Below are positions 9,801 to 17,415 of a stretch of 64,000 nucleotides of DNA, piece by piece. The DNA is taken from the NCBI GenBank assembly GCA_964599235.1, contig CAZRDX010000054.1, positions 55,246 to 119,245 on the forward strand, read 5' to 3'. The notes beneath the pieces were generated by a model, which was given only the letters and a program-made list of their open reading frames with translations, ran no database searches and was not told the origin of the DNA. Source of the DNA: DRPN01 sp964599235. Its GTDB lineage: Bacteria; Bacteroidota; Bacteroidia; Bacteroidales; VadinHA17. The position numbers and the translations under genes are program-made. Every line of letters begins with the position of its first letter. The stretch's first letter is position 1.

Positions 9801-10086
9801 CACTGTAAGCCAGATCGAGGCCCTCTACGCCGCCGGCGACACCCTGCGTGCTGACTCCCTGGCCCGTGATTATGCCGGCGACCTGAGAGAGGAACTGAAC
9901 TACTACTTCTCCTTTCCTCCTAAACTGCGTCGCCAGATCGATTATGAACAGAAAGTGGCCCTGCAGATCCTGCAGCAGATCGCCCTGGTCAGCAGGAAAT
10001 ACAAAAGCGAGGTGGCCGAAGAGATCAAACAAACGGTAAACAACTATTACCAGATCTATCTTCAGGGAAGAGGTTCAGAAAGATAA
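6874..10086 (+). CDS. DUF2723 family membrane protein, TMEM260-like protein O-glycosyltransferase candidate
   Basis: Polytopic inner-membrane protein of 1070 residues. The N-terminal DUF2723 domain begins with the family hallmark: a first membrane helix, then an acidic loop with LWDCGEF (Asp35, Glu38) and a GHPPGAPFF motif. At least ten hydrophobic segments run to about residue 650, followed by a soluble, probably periplasmic part with a helical TPR-like stretch (DSALAVLDRSLELL). The family is related to GT-C O-mannosyltransferases and to human TMEM260, and is widespread in Bacteroidota, where O-glycosylation of secreted proteins is common. The acidic first loop is where GT-C enzymes keep their catalytic acid. 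Donor and acceptor are not shown by the sequence. Confidence 0.88.
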   Translation: MGRYRRINNITGWIVFGIAAFVYLSTIESTASLWDCGEFIATAYKLEVGHPPGAPFFLLLARFFTLLAGDPAHAARMVNSMSALASAFTILFLFWTITHLARKIIGKEEGFTTGELIAIMASGIVGALAYTFSDSFWFSAVEGEVYATSSLFTAVVFWSILKWEDTPDPARAERWLIFIAYLVGLSIGVHLLNLLAIPAIVLVYYYKRYNPTPRGTVVALAISFVLLVLVMYGIIQGLFKVSSRFELFMVNTLGLPYNSGLALHMLLLAGSLILAIIFILRNKDLNKTLIFAGTAVVLSGMPFLTSSLFLDLIIAALLVWAVVNIGKRSRRTLLTLLTSLMMILIGYSSFALILIRANADPPLNENKPDDVFSFLAYIDREQYGTRPLFFGQYYNSPIVAVEEGKPTYIRENGKYVISQRSMSYKYDPKTTTIFPRMYSSQADHVRVYKEWGNIKGRPVQITERDGSTKTIMVPTFGENLRFFFTYQLGFMYWRYFMWNFSGRQNDIQGMGGPLNGNWISGFPFLDRKRVGPQDHLPPKYAVNKGHNVYYMLPFLLGLLGLFFHWSRHPKDFLVVLLLFFMTGIAIVIYLNQTPNQPRERDYAYVGSFYAYAIWIGLGVLAIFSYLNRYLNEKISAILAGLLTLSVPALMAQQNWDDHDRSGRYTARDLAYDYLNTCEKDAILFTNGDNDTFPLWYIQEVEGVRTDVRVVNLMLFNTDWYIDQMKRKVYDSDPLPLTLPRKKYLDGTNNQIYLIDTKKVKGYLDLRTAIDFIASDNPASKLPLQDGSMIDYLPTKRFRLPVDSATVVGNGTVDPALADRIVPEIRIDLSKKRYIMKSTMMVMDLLAHFNWERPVYYVTGRHDDAMGMENYFQLEGFGYRLVPIYTPSGDNYIDYGRVHTERLYDNLMNKFRWGRMDAPDVYLDYYTRRTISIIKIRNLFARLAMSLAQEGRKDSALAVLDRSLELLPKQKMPYSIFTVSQIEALYAAGDTLRADSLARDYAGDLREELNYYFSFPPKLRRQIDYEQKVALQILQQIALVSRKYKSEVAEEIKQTVNNYYQIYLQGRGSER

Positions 10087-10099
10087 CCCGGAAAACAGC

Positions 10100-10528
10100 T
10101 CACTTCCCTCGCCGCGATGCCAAGTGCTCTTTTTTCTCCAGATACTCGGAAAGTGTCTTGAGCAAGGTGTGAGGAAGAATGGGCTTGGTAAGGTAAGCAT
10201 CGCACCCTGCCAGGTACGACCGTTCACGTACCTCTTTCGAGGCATAGGCCGTGGTGATGATCACCGGGATCTCCGGAAAACGTTCCTTGACCGCCCGGGT
10301 GGCGTCGATACCGTTCTTCAGAGGTATCAGGATGTCCATCAGGATCACATCCGCCGGCGGAGTCTCCTTTTCGATATAGTTGATGAAATCAACCCCGTTG
10401 CGGATCCAGATGATCTCGATACCCGTCTTGCGCAACAGGGATTCGAAATACTGATATCCCGCCTCATCATCCTCGACAATGAGCAGCTTACGCCCTTTCC
10501 ATTCCGGACCGGGATCGTTGTAAATCAC
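10100..10528 (-). CDS. single-domain response regulator (receiver only)
   Basis: A 142-residue receiver domain with no output domain. All phospho-relay residues are present: acidic cluster Glu19-Asp20-Asp21, phospho-acceptor Asp65 in VILMDI, Thr92/Thr93 in IITTAYAS and Lys115 in LTKP. Such proteins act by protein contact or as relay intermediates. The start is GTG at 10528; no closer ATG precedes the first strand (KLLIVEDDE). It lies 137 nt downstream of the caspase-like gene on the same strand and converges with the DUF2723 gene. No histidine kinase is adjacent, so it is an orphan here. Receiver assignment is secure; partner unknown. Confidence 0.92.
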   Translation of the reverse strand: MIYNDPGPEWKGRKLLIVEDDEAGYQYFESLLRKTGIEIIWIRNGVDFINYIEKETPPADVILMDILIPLKNGIDATRAVKERFPEIPVIITTAYASKEVRERSYLAGCDAYLTKPILPHTLLKTLSEYLEKKEHLASRRGK

Positions 10529-10665
10529 CGCATTACACTTTTTATGGCAGGTCCATCCTTTCGGAAAACAAATTAGGAAATATCCCTTTCCTCTCCCCTC
10601 AGCGGAACTTCTTTTTTTTCACAATACGATGTTAATAACTCTGTACGCGATTGACACACCGACAC

Positions 10666-12339
10666 TTATGGAATCTTTGCATTCCCGTTGTTCACCAGGA
10701 TCCCTTTCCTGAGCACATTGTCACGGCGATTGACAAAGTTCTTCAGCAGAAAGGTCCTCCCTGTCCTGGGATGGAATACGTACAGATCGTTCCCTACCAG
10801 CTTGTAGTTGGTCTCCTTGCTGATCTCCTTGCCATCGACATAGAGGAAATACACGCTGCTCTTGAGCGACGAGTAGGCTTTCCAGCGTATATCCGGATGG
10901 TCACCGGAGCCAGGCTGCCGGGGAGATCCAACGGATGGAGCCTCAGCCTGTTGTTGTTCCTGCACGGCCGGAGATTCATAGAACTTGTCGGTAGGATAGA
11001 TCTCATGCCAGCGGTTGCCCAATTGTTTCTTGATGTTCTGGATAAGGTAATGTGCATCATTCCCGGGATAATAGATCCACAGGTGTTTCCCCTTGATGAG
11101 CTTGTAGTCGATCTCCTCGGTGACATCCATGACCCCCACCACAAAATTGAAATTTCCCTGTCGGTCGGCTTTCCAACGGGCTTTGTATTTGATGTCAAAA
11201 GCCATCTTGGGATCGACTGTCCCCGTGGCGGTACCGCTGGCGGCGGCATCATTTTCCCGGACCTCTTCGGCGGACGGGTTCTCTTCCCCGGAATTGTAAT
11301 AATCCGCCACCGTGGCCGGCAGTTTCTCTGCCTCCCGGTAACGTCCGTCCCGGTTCTTCCAGTAGTTGCGCAACAGGTACTTTTCCCCGCTTGCAGGGTC
11401 CTCGACGATCAGATCGTCACCGAAAGGATAGGTTTTGGGATCGAGGCTTTCCCGCTCTCCTTTTCGCAGATACAGATGCCGGCTGTCGGCTCTCCACATC
11501 ACGGCGGTCGTGCCCACCTCCCCCGTAGCACCTATGCTCATGGCAAGCTGTTCGGCCGTGGGCCGGAAATAGAAATCCCCGGTGAGCGAAGAGGATTCCC
11601 ACGGCACCTGTTGCCGATCGCTTTTTCGCATCACTTCGATCCGCACGTTCTTGAAGACATCTTCGATCTTGAGCCCCGGCCGCTGGATCTGGTAAAGCAG
11701 CTCCTGGGTGTACAGGCCGTTGACACCGCTGCCGTCGAGGGCGGTACGTCCCGGCGAAGTGGCATAGGCGATGATCGTCCCGGCCGGCGCATTCATGCTT
11801 ACCAGCCCCTGCCGTGTCGAACGGAACGTCCTGGCAAAAGGATTGTTGCGACAGGCATCCAGCACGACAATGTTCACCCGCGAATCGGCAGCATCCATCA
11901 ACGCCACCACATAACCCGCATCAATGCATTCGTACTCCACCTCCTCCTCACTGTTGATACGGGCATTCACCGGCACCAGGAAATTGTAGCCGTCTTTCTG
12001 AATGCCATGACCTGCATAATAGAACATCCCCACATCGTAATCCCGCAGCCGGTCACCAAACTCCCGGATCACTCTTTTCATTTCCGTCTGGTTGGAGACG
12101 TTCTCTCGCAACATCACATCAAAACCTACTTTCCGGAGAGCCCGCGCCATCGAACGGGCATCATTGACAGGATTGGGCAAGGGCCCCGTCAGATAGTCCG
12201 CATTGCCGATGACCAATGCCAGCCGCTTCTCCGGGATCTTGTCCTGGGCGCCGACAGCCGGCATCACCAACCATAATACGAACCCTAAAAAAATGAAAAG
12301 GGAGAAGACCCCCCCTCTCCCAGGAATTCCTCTCTTCAT
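10666..12339 (-). CDS. secreted caspase-family (C14) protease with three C-terminal repeats
   Basis: Exported cysteine protease of the caspase/metacaspase fold. Signal peptide: MKRG then FSLFIFLGFVLWLV, cleaved near VGAQ. The p20-like domain (residues about 37-225) has the catalytic His111 in FYYAGHG and Cys163 in VVLDACRNNP; the strand LALVIGNADY opens it. Behind it lie three divergent copies of a 60-70 residue module at about 280-341, 388-455 and 484-548, each starting with a W-R/K-A motif and containing aromatic-rich strands ending in L-x-N. ATG 12339 is chosen because the alternative TTG at 12363 sits inside a -7-like TAACTTG. Target specificity is unknown; Asp or Arg/Lys cleavage cannot be decided. 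Confidence 0.87.
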   Translation of the reverse strand: MKRGIPGRGGVFSLFIFLGFVLWLVMPAVGAQDKIPEKRLALVIGNADYLTGPLPNPVNDARSMARALRKVGFDVMLRENVSNQTEMKRVIREFGDRLRDYDVGMFYYAGHGIQKDGYNFLVPVNARINSEEEVEYECIDAGYVVALMDAADSRVNIVVLDACRNNPFARTFRSTRQGLVSMNAPAGTIIAYATSPGRTALDGSGVNGLYTQELLYQIQRPGLKIEDVFKNVRIEVMRKSDRQQVPWESSSLTGDFYFRPTAEQLAMSIGATGEVGTTAVMWRADSRHLYLRKGERESLDPKTYPFGDDLIVEDPASGEKYLLRNYWKNRDGRYREAEKLPATVADYYNSGEENPSAEEVRENDAAASGTATGTVDPKMAFDIKYKARWKADRQGNFNFVVGVMDVTEEIDYKLIKGKHLWIYYPGNDAHYLIQNIKKQLGNRWHEIYPTDKFYESPAVQEQQQAEAPSVGSPRQPGSGDHPDIRWKAYSSLKSSVYFLYVDGKEISKETNYKLVGNDLYVFHPRTGRTFLLKNFVNRRDNVLRKGILVNNGNAKIP

Positions 12340-12485
12340 CTGTGCCTGATTTTCCTCTTGCAAGTTACGATTTTTTCACCGGTTATTCCACATTCCCATC
12401 CTCTTTTTCAGCCCCGATATATCCTTCCTTTTCTCCGTACTTGTCGCTTTTTTTGCTTATCTTGTCAGAAAAACAGATCCCTGCT

Positions 12486-13094
12486 ATGAATTTCCGTCCT
12501 TTTTCTTTCTTTCTGGTCTTTCTGCTTCTTCTTTCCCTGCCTTTGTCCGCCCAGAAGGAGGTGGTCATCCCGGAACTCAAGGAAAAACAAAAAGGATTCT
12601 TTTTCCGGATCAGCACCGGGATCGGCACCACCAAGACCGACTTCAAGGAGGTGTACGATATCCGTGGTTTTACCATCCCCCTGATCTTCCATCTGGGTTA
12701 TCAGACTTCCTCCCCGTTGGGGTTTTATCTTAATTATTCCGTTCCTTTTCTCATAAACCCGGAATATTCACCTTCCAACACCCTCGACAACAACCTGGTC
12801 ACTTTCCCGCAATTCGGCGGCGGGGCACTTTTCCGTTTCGGAAAAGGGAACAATTACCTGTTCGCCGACGGCAACCTCACTTCCTACCGTCGTCTTATCT
12901 CCGATGATGTGGTGACCAGCGGTCCCGGTTTCGGCCTTAACATAGGCTGGGGATACGATCACAACATTGTCCGCAACGTGAACATGGGAGGCAGCATCTA
13001 TTACCATTACAGCACGATGAAGGATGATCCGGCCGAATCGCCTGTCGTGACCCAGCACGTCGGGATGTGTCTTTCTTTCCGTTTTGGCAAATGA
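12486..13094 (+). CDS. small outer-membrane beta-barrel protein
   Basis: A 202-residue exported protein of unknown role. The signal peptide is MNFRPFSFFLVFLLLLSLPL, cleaved near LSAQ. The mature chain has about eight amphipathic strands (GFFFRISTGIG, FHLGYQTSSPLGFYLNYS, GLNIGWGYDH) and ends in LSFRFGK, with aromatic residues near the end as in outer-membrane barrels. The frame opens at 12342, but that segment is a low-complexity upstream region; ATG 12486 gives a canonical signal peptide. A box resembling the -7 element (TTATCTTG) lies about 20 nt upstream. It is divergent from the caspase-like gene. The family could not be named. Confidence 0.75.
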   Translation: MNFRPFSFFLVFLLLLSLPLSAQKEVVIPELKEKQKGFFFRISTGIGTTKTDFKEVYDIRGFTIPLIFHLGYQTSSPLGFYLNYSVPFLINPEYSPSNTLDNNLVTFPQFGGGALFRFGKGNNYLFADGNLTSYRRLISDDVVTSGPGFGLNIGWGYDHNIVRNVNMGGSIYYHYSTMKDDPAESPVVTQHVGMCLSFRFGK

Positions 13095-13124
13095 CGAGCC
13101 CCTGCCGGCGGGCCGGCTTCGTAC

Positions 13125-13155
13125 TTGCTGATTTCTGTTTTTTGGTATAACTTTG
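13125..13155 (+). promoter_or_regulatory. promoter of tRNA-Arg, Bacteroidota type
   Basis: TTG at 13125-13127 and an exact TAnnTTTG box (TAACTTTG) at 13148-13155, with a 20-bp spacer. The predicted start of transcription, about 7 bp past the box, falls 8-9 nt before the mature tRNA. This fits the main sigma factor promoter of Bacteroidota. Confidence 0.85.
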
Positions 13156-13170
13156 TGGCCGTCTTTTTCC

Positions 13171-13245
13171 GGCCCCGTAGTTCAACGGATAGAATAGCGG
13201 TTTCCTAAACCGTAGATACAGGTTCGACTCCTGTCGGGGCTACCA
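13171..13245 (+). tRNA. tRNA-Arg (anticodon CCU)
   Basis: Full cloverleaf. The acceptor stem GGCCCCG pairs with CGGGGCT at 13235-13241 (first pair G-U), A13242 is the discriminator and CCA is encoded at 13243-13245. The anticodon stem GCGGT/ACCGT encloses the loop TTCCTAA with anticodon CCT at 13204-13206, reading AGG. The T arm contains GGTTCGACTCC. A strong promoter lies directly upstream and a radical SAM gene follows. Confidence 0.97.
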
Positions 13246-13288
13246 TTTCCCGGCCTCTTCTTTTTCCTCACATGATCCTGTTACCTAT

Positions 13289-14218
13289 ATGGCGATGTCC
13301 GGACATTTCATGGAGCGGTTGCGGCGTTGCGAGGCCTGTCCCCGTCGCTGCGGCATTGACCGTCTGAAGGGCGAGACCTCCTATTGCAGGACAGCTGCCG
13401 AGGTGCTGGTGGCCCACAGTGGCCTGCATTACGGCGAAGAGCCGCCCATCTCTGGCCGGCGCGGCTCCGGCACCATCTTCTTCGCCGGCTGCAACCTGCG
13501 GTGTGTCTTCTGCCAGAACTGGCAGATCAGCCAGCGTTTCTCCCGTGAAACGGTCACCCCCCTCACCCCAGCGGAGCTGGCCGAAGAGATGCTCCACCTG
13601 CAGGAAAAAGGTGCTCACAACATCAACTTCGTCTCCCCGTCGCATGTGGTCTGGCAGGTGGCCGAAGCCATCCTCCTGGCCCGCCGGCAGGGGCTCGTCA
13701 TCCCCATCGTATACAACAGCGGCGGCTACGATGCCCCCGAGGCGATACGTGCCCTGCGGGGGCTGGTGGAGATCTACATGCCCGACATCAAATACATGGA
13801 AAATGAACCGGCCCGGATCTACTCCGGAGCGGCCGACTACCCCGACGTGGTGGTGGAGGTGTTGCAGGAGATGTACGAACAGGTGGGACCTTTGCAGACC
13901 GACGGGGAAGGCATCGCCCGGCGGGGTCTGCTGGTGCGTCATCTCGTCCTGCCCGGCCTCACCGACAACAGCCGCCGCTGCCTCGAGACGGTGGCCGCCA
14001 TCAGCACCCGCATCCCCGTCAGCCTGATGTCGCAGTACTCCCCCCGGCACCGGGCCCGTCAATATCCCGAGATCGCCCGTACCCTCCATCAGGAAGAATA
14101 CCATCCGCTGGTGGACTATGCCCTCGAACTGGGCTTCGAAACCCTCTACACCCAGGACATCTCCAGCACCGATCATTATCTTCCCGACTTCGACCGGGAA
14201 AACCCTTTTGAGACCTGA
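13289..14218 (+). CDS. radical SAM protein, PflA-like (COG1313 type)
   Basis: Radical S-adenosylmethionine enzyme with a [4Fe-4S] cluster bound by Cys68, Cys72 and Cys75 in GCNLRCVFC. An extra cysteine set at the N-terminus (Cys14, Cys17, Cys21, Cys33) is typical of the subgroup annotated as putative pyruvate-formate-lyase activating enzyme homologues, and may bind a second metal or cluster. The rest is a TIM-barrel with IPIVYNSGGYD and YMPDIKY strands. No glycyl-radical enzyme or its usual partner is nearby, so the true substrate is open. ATG 13289 and ATG 13295 are both possible starts. It converges on the FG-GAP kinase gene with 2 nt between stops. Confidence 0.88.
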   Translation: MAMSGHFMERLRRCEACPRRCGIDRLKGETSYCRTAAEVLVAHSGLHYGEEPPISGRRGSGTIFFAGCNLRCVFCQNWQISQRFSRETVTPLTPAELAEEMLHLQEKGAHNINFVSPSHVVWQVAEAILLARRQGLVIPIVYNSGGYDAPEAIRALRGLVEIYMPDIKYMENEPARIYSGAADYPDVVVEVLQEMYEQVGPLQTDGEGIARRGLLVRHLVLPGLTDNSRRCLETVAAISTRIPVSLMSQYSPRHRARQYPEIARTLHQEEYHPLVDYALELGFETLYTQDISSTDHYLPDFDRENPFET

Positions 14219-14220
14219 CC

Positions 14221-16287
14221 TCAGATCTCGTAACGTATCCCTTTGGGTATACGGATCACCACGCGCGTCCCTGCCGGTTCGCCTTTTTCATCAAACAGAT
14301 CCTCCACCGTACGCATGATCTTGTACCGGTTGTATTTGTTGATCAGGGTATAGAACTGTTCGGTTACCCGCATGCCCAGATGGGTAGAGTTGCGACTGAT
14401 CTGCCGCGCCTTCTCCCGTCCTATCCCGTTGTCGATGACCTCGATCCGCAATCCCCCCTGTTCCTGCCGGATCACGATACGGAGCACTCCCTTTTTCGAA
14501 CTGTGGAGCAAGCCGTGTTTCAGTGCATTCTCCACATGCGTCTCAATGATCATACGCGGCACACGCGTCGAAAGGTTCACACCAGGCCCGATATCTTCTT
14601 CATATGTGAACTTTTCCCTGAAACGGTATTTCTGCAGTTCCAGATAATTCCTCACAAAATCCAACTCTTCCTGAAGCGTGCGTGAGATCTTGTCGGAACT
14701 TTCCAGGATCTTACGGATCAGGGCGGAGAATTTCACCAGATAATCATAAGCCGTTTCTTTCTCTTCCGTATAGATGAGGGTGCCGAGCGAGGTGATGGCA
14801 TTGAACGTGAAATGGGGATCCAGCTGGTTCTGGAACGACCGCAACTGCAATTCGTAGATCTTGCGCTGGGCGTCCGAGACCTTCAGTCGCCGGTACTCCC
14901 TGATCTTCCTGAGAATGAACATCAGAAAACAGGCCAAAAGAAAATAGAGCAGGAAAAAAACATACCAGTGAGAATACACCAGCGTGGAAGAATACACCAT
15001 CCGGTAATCGTAAGTGAGATCCGATACGAAAAGTTCGGGGGGGGCCAACGCTCCCCGTTTGTTGATAGTAAAAACAGGTTTTCTCAAAGGATACGGGAAA
15101 GAATATTTCACCGCCTCCCGGAGATCTCCCGAAAGCACCTGGATCTCGTTCCGGACTTTCCCCATCATTACGATCTCGGGATGTCCGTCATAGTCCAGAT
15201 CCAGACATTGGGAATGAACCACATTGAAAACGGGAGACAACTTTTTTATCTTTTTGACATGCAATAAGGAATCGATGCGGAACAATTCTCCTTCCCCGTT
15301 GAACAGGAATTTTTCGCCGTTTTTGTTATCCGCCGGGAAAAAGCAATATGCATTGTCGTTCGTCACAGTGGAGATGTTCTTTTTTTTTCTGATCTTTCCC
15401 TGTCCGTCGATCAGTGCCAGAAAACTGCTTCCGTCCTGGAAGGAACGGTGATGGAACAAGATCAGGAAGGCGGATGACGGCCAGGAGGCAGCGGGGGCGA
15501 TGTAAAGGGCATTGGCTCCCTTGGGAAAACGGATGGGAGGGAAATAGAAAGAAAGATCGGGCCGGTAGGCCATCAGCCAGCAATAATGGTCCGAAAAGGG
15601 CCGCAAGGAATCGCAGTTGGCAGGCGACAAGACCCTCCGGGTGTAGATCACGGGGATAGTGTCTCCCGCGGGGATCATGGTTCGTAACGCAAAAGTCGTG
15701 GCACATCCTTCTGGCGAACGTATCACCTCATCCCTGACCATGTTGTAACGGTATACCCCGCGCGGATGTTTGGCAAAGCCGCTCATCAAGGAAAAGAAGA
15801 TCTCCTTGTAACCGTCTCCGTCCACATCGTAGAACACCCCCGGATATACAGTCACATCATAGGTTTTCCCCTGTTTGCGGATCTTTTCCACCGGCCGGTC
15901 CCTGAAAAGGATACGGTTGCCCAGGATGTCCACACAACTCATGTAAAGGGTGTCGCGAAGCCACGAAAAGACCACCACCTCATCCCTGCCGTCACCGTCA
16001 ATATCCCCGACCAGGGGAAAACCTTCAGAACGTTTTCCTATCCCCTTGAAGTTCCATTGATCGATGATCTTGCCATCCGAAGAATAGCCGATGATCCCGC
16101 TGGTCTCATCACCCGTAAGATGGAACAGCAATCTCACCCATTCGCTCTTTCCGTCGTGATCCAGGTCAAAATAATAAGCTGCCTCATTCTCGGAACTCAG
16201 GTCATAGCTTTTCTGAACAAGCCGGTGACGATGGGAGAGCAACAGCGTGACAAGGAGGGCCAGAACAGCAAAAAGAGCGGGGAACAA
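14221..16287 (-). CDS. LytS-type sensor histidine kinase with extracytoplasmic FG-GAP repeats
   Basis: Membrane sensor kinase, 688 residues. After an N-terminal hydrophobic segment (FPALFAVLALLVTLLL), the large periplasmic part holds four D-x-D-x-D-G-x-x-E motifs at about residues 41-49, 95-103, 154-162 and 363-371, as in FG-GAP/VCBS propeller blades that bind calcium. A second membrane helix (about 438-460) leads to a coiled coil and a His_kinase domain with phosphoacceptor His492 in LDPHFTFN, then a HATPase domain with VENALKHG and DNGIG. These kinases normally pair with LytTR regulators. The start is uncertain: TTG 16287 is used, no ATG exists between it and the in-frame stop at 16360-16362, and CTG or ATT starts upstream would add positive residues. 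Confidence 0.87.
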   Translation of the reverse strand: MFPALFAVLALLVTLLLSHRHRLVQKSYDLSSENEAAYYFDLDHDGKSEWVRLLFHLTGDETSGIIGYSSDGKIIDQWNFKGIGKRSEGFPLVGDIDGDGRDEVVVFSWLRDTLYMSCVDILGNRILFRDRPVEKIRKQGKTYDVTVYPGVFYDVDGDGYKEIFFSLMSGFAKHPRGVYRYNMVRDEVIRSPEGCATTFALRTMIPAGDTIPVIYTRRVLSPANCDSLRPFSDHYCWLMAYRPDLSFYFPPIRFPKGANALYIAPAASWPSSAFLILFHHRSFQDGSSFLALIDGQGKIRKKKNISTVTNDNAYCFFPADNKNGEKFLFNGEGELFRIDSLLHVKKIKKLSPVFNVVHSQCLDLDYDGHPEIVMMGKVRNEIQVLSGDLREAVKYSFPYPLRKPVFTINKRGALAPPELFVSDLTYDYRMVYSSTLVYSHWYVFFLLYFLLACFLMFILRKIREYRRLKVSDAQRKIYELQLRSFQNQLDPHFTFNAITSLGTLIYTEEKETAYDYLVKFSALIRKILESSDKISRTLQEELDFVRNYLELQKYRFREKFTYEEDIGPGVNLSTRVPRMIIETHVENALKHGLLHSSKKGVLRIVIRQEQGGLRIEVIDNGIGREKARQISRNSTHLGMRVTEQFYTLINKYNRYKIMRTVEDLFDEKGEPAGTRVVIRIPKGIRYEI

Positions 16288-16434
16288 AACCTGCCCCCCC
16301 GACCCTTTCAGGAATGCCGACCTCTTTTCTTCTACCGTAATATGCGTTTTTGAAATTCCTTATAAACTTAAAAAATTTTACCTTTCGGCATGATTTTTTC
16401 AGGAACGAAAATGTCACGTCCAAATTACATAACC

Positions 16435-17133
16435 ATGATACGGCGTTGTACCATTGTAGGTATGCTGATGATGATAATGATCGCTCCGCTTGCGGCCCAG
16501 GAGCAGGAGATCGTCAAGTTTCTGGACGATTTCAGGGTGGCGCGGGAAACCACCGAACCTGCGGCAGGGGTGATCACCTCCTACGAGAAGATCCAGGGAT
16601 CCCCCTATCTTTTTCCCGATTACCGGGAAGCCTGGATCGTGATGAAGGACAGCTCCCGGTACCACGGAGCGTTAAGGTATGATGTCTATACCGATGAGAT
16701 GGAGTTCACCGTACAGGGACACAGGTACTGGATCACACCCCGGGAAAAGGTGGCCCGTATCCGTCTTGACGGCAAGACTTTTCTTTTCCTGCCTCTACAG
16801 GGAAGCCGGAAAGGAAGCTTTTTCGAGTTGTTGGTCGACGGCCCCTGCCGGCTTCTGGTCAGATATGTGGTGAACTTTCACGAAGCGGAAGGGGCCAAGC
16901 CTTACCAAGACCCCAAACCGGCCCGTTTCAGCCCGGTACGAAAAGTATATCACTGTGCCTGCCAAGGGGCTCCGGCCATCCCCCTGCGCAACAAAAAAAC
17001 GGTGCTTACCCGTTGCTTCGCCGGCCATCAGGAAGAGATGAAATCTTTCATCCGCTCCCGTCATCTGACCCTCAGCAGGGAAGAAGATCTCATCCGGATG
17101 TTCCGTCACTACAACGAGCTCGTCGGGGAGTGA
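16435..17133 (+). CDS. secreted hypothetical protein
   Basis: I do not recognise a named domain. The product is about 232 residues with a signal peptide (MIRRCTIVGMLMMIMIAPLA, cleaved near AAQ). The mature part begins with a helical stretch, then GSPYLFPDYREAWIV and ALRYDVYTDEMEF, a pattern seen in many short secreted Bacteroidota proteins with beta-rich cores. A cysteine pair CACQG and one further Cys (LTRCFAG) occur in the second half. The frame also starts at 16390 and 16411; 16435 is preferred because it places the signal peptide at the very N-terminus. It is divergent from the FG-GAP kinase and ends 4 nt from the convergent AbrB-like gene. Confidence 0.65.
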   Translation: MIRRCTIVGMLMMIMIAPLAAQEQEIVKFLDDFRVARETTEPAAGVITSYEKIQGSPYLFPDYREAWIVMKDSSRYHGALRYDVYTDEMEFTVQGHRYWITPREKVARIRLDGKTFLFLPLQGSRKGSFFELLVDGPCRLLVRYVVNFHEAEGAKPYQDPKPARFSPVRKVYHCACQGAPAIPLRNKKTVLTRCFAGHQEEMKSFIRSRHLTLSREEDLIRMFRHYNELVGE

Positions 17134-17137
17134 GCCT

Positions 17138-17326
17138 TCACTTCTCTTTCGGTTCCCAGTCGCTGATCACCAGTTTCTTCCCGTAGAGACGGATGACCAG
17201 CTTCTGGCGTTCCTTCCAGCCCAGCCGCTTCACGAAATCCATCGGAATCACCAGCGCATAGCTGCTGCCTCCGGCTATCTTCGTCAAATGCCGGACCTCT
17301 ACCCGCCCTTTTTTCTTTTTTTCCAT
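17138..17326 (-). CDS. AbrB/SpoVT-like DNA-binding protein
   Basis: A 62-residue protein that matches the swapped-hairpin AbrB/MazE/SpoVT fold: a basic start, then a segment with GGSSYALVIPMDFVKRLGW, followed by KLVIRLYGKKLVI. Such proteins dimerise and bind palindromic DNA as transition-state regulators or antitoxins. No toxin gene sits next to it: the neighbours are a secreted protein and cvpA. Its upstream region holds three evenly spaced CTACGTAG palindromes between a good promoter and the start codon, so it probably represses itself (inference). ATG 17326 is the only sensible start. Confidence 0.83.
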   Translation of the reverse strand: MEKKKKGRVEVRHLTKIAGGSSYALVIPMDFVKRLGWKERQKLVIRLYGKKLVISDWEPKEK

Positions 17327-17367
17327 TGTTCCTCATTTTCCGGGCATTTCGGGAAACAAGTCAGCAG

Positions 17368-17399
17368 CTACGTAGTTAACTACGTAGCTGCCTACGTAG
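17368..17399 (-). promoter_or_regulatory. candidate operator: three CTACGTAG palindromes at 12-bp spacing
   Basis: The 8-bp palindrome CTACGTAG occurs at 17368-17375, 17380-17387 and 17392-17399, each exactly 12 bp from the last. The first two copies form a perfect 26-bp palindrome (17365-17390) centred on TTAA. The array lies 42-73 bp before the start codon of the AbrB-like gene and just downstream of its predicted transcription start, where a bound protein would block elongation or open-complex formation. Confidence 0.7.
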
Positions 17400-17415
17400 C
17401 CCGATGTTGATAACC

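Noticed and set aside
13100..13120. GC-rich hairpin after the small barrel gene as a terminator
   Set aside because: GCCGGC repeats can pair, but the loop would be only two bases and no T tail follows.
17138..17326. AbrB-like protein as antitoxin of a toxin-antitoxin pair
   Set aside because: No toxin-sized gene overlaps or adjoins it; the neighbours are a secreted protein that converges and cvpA.
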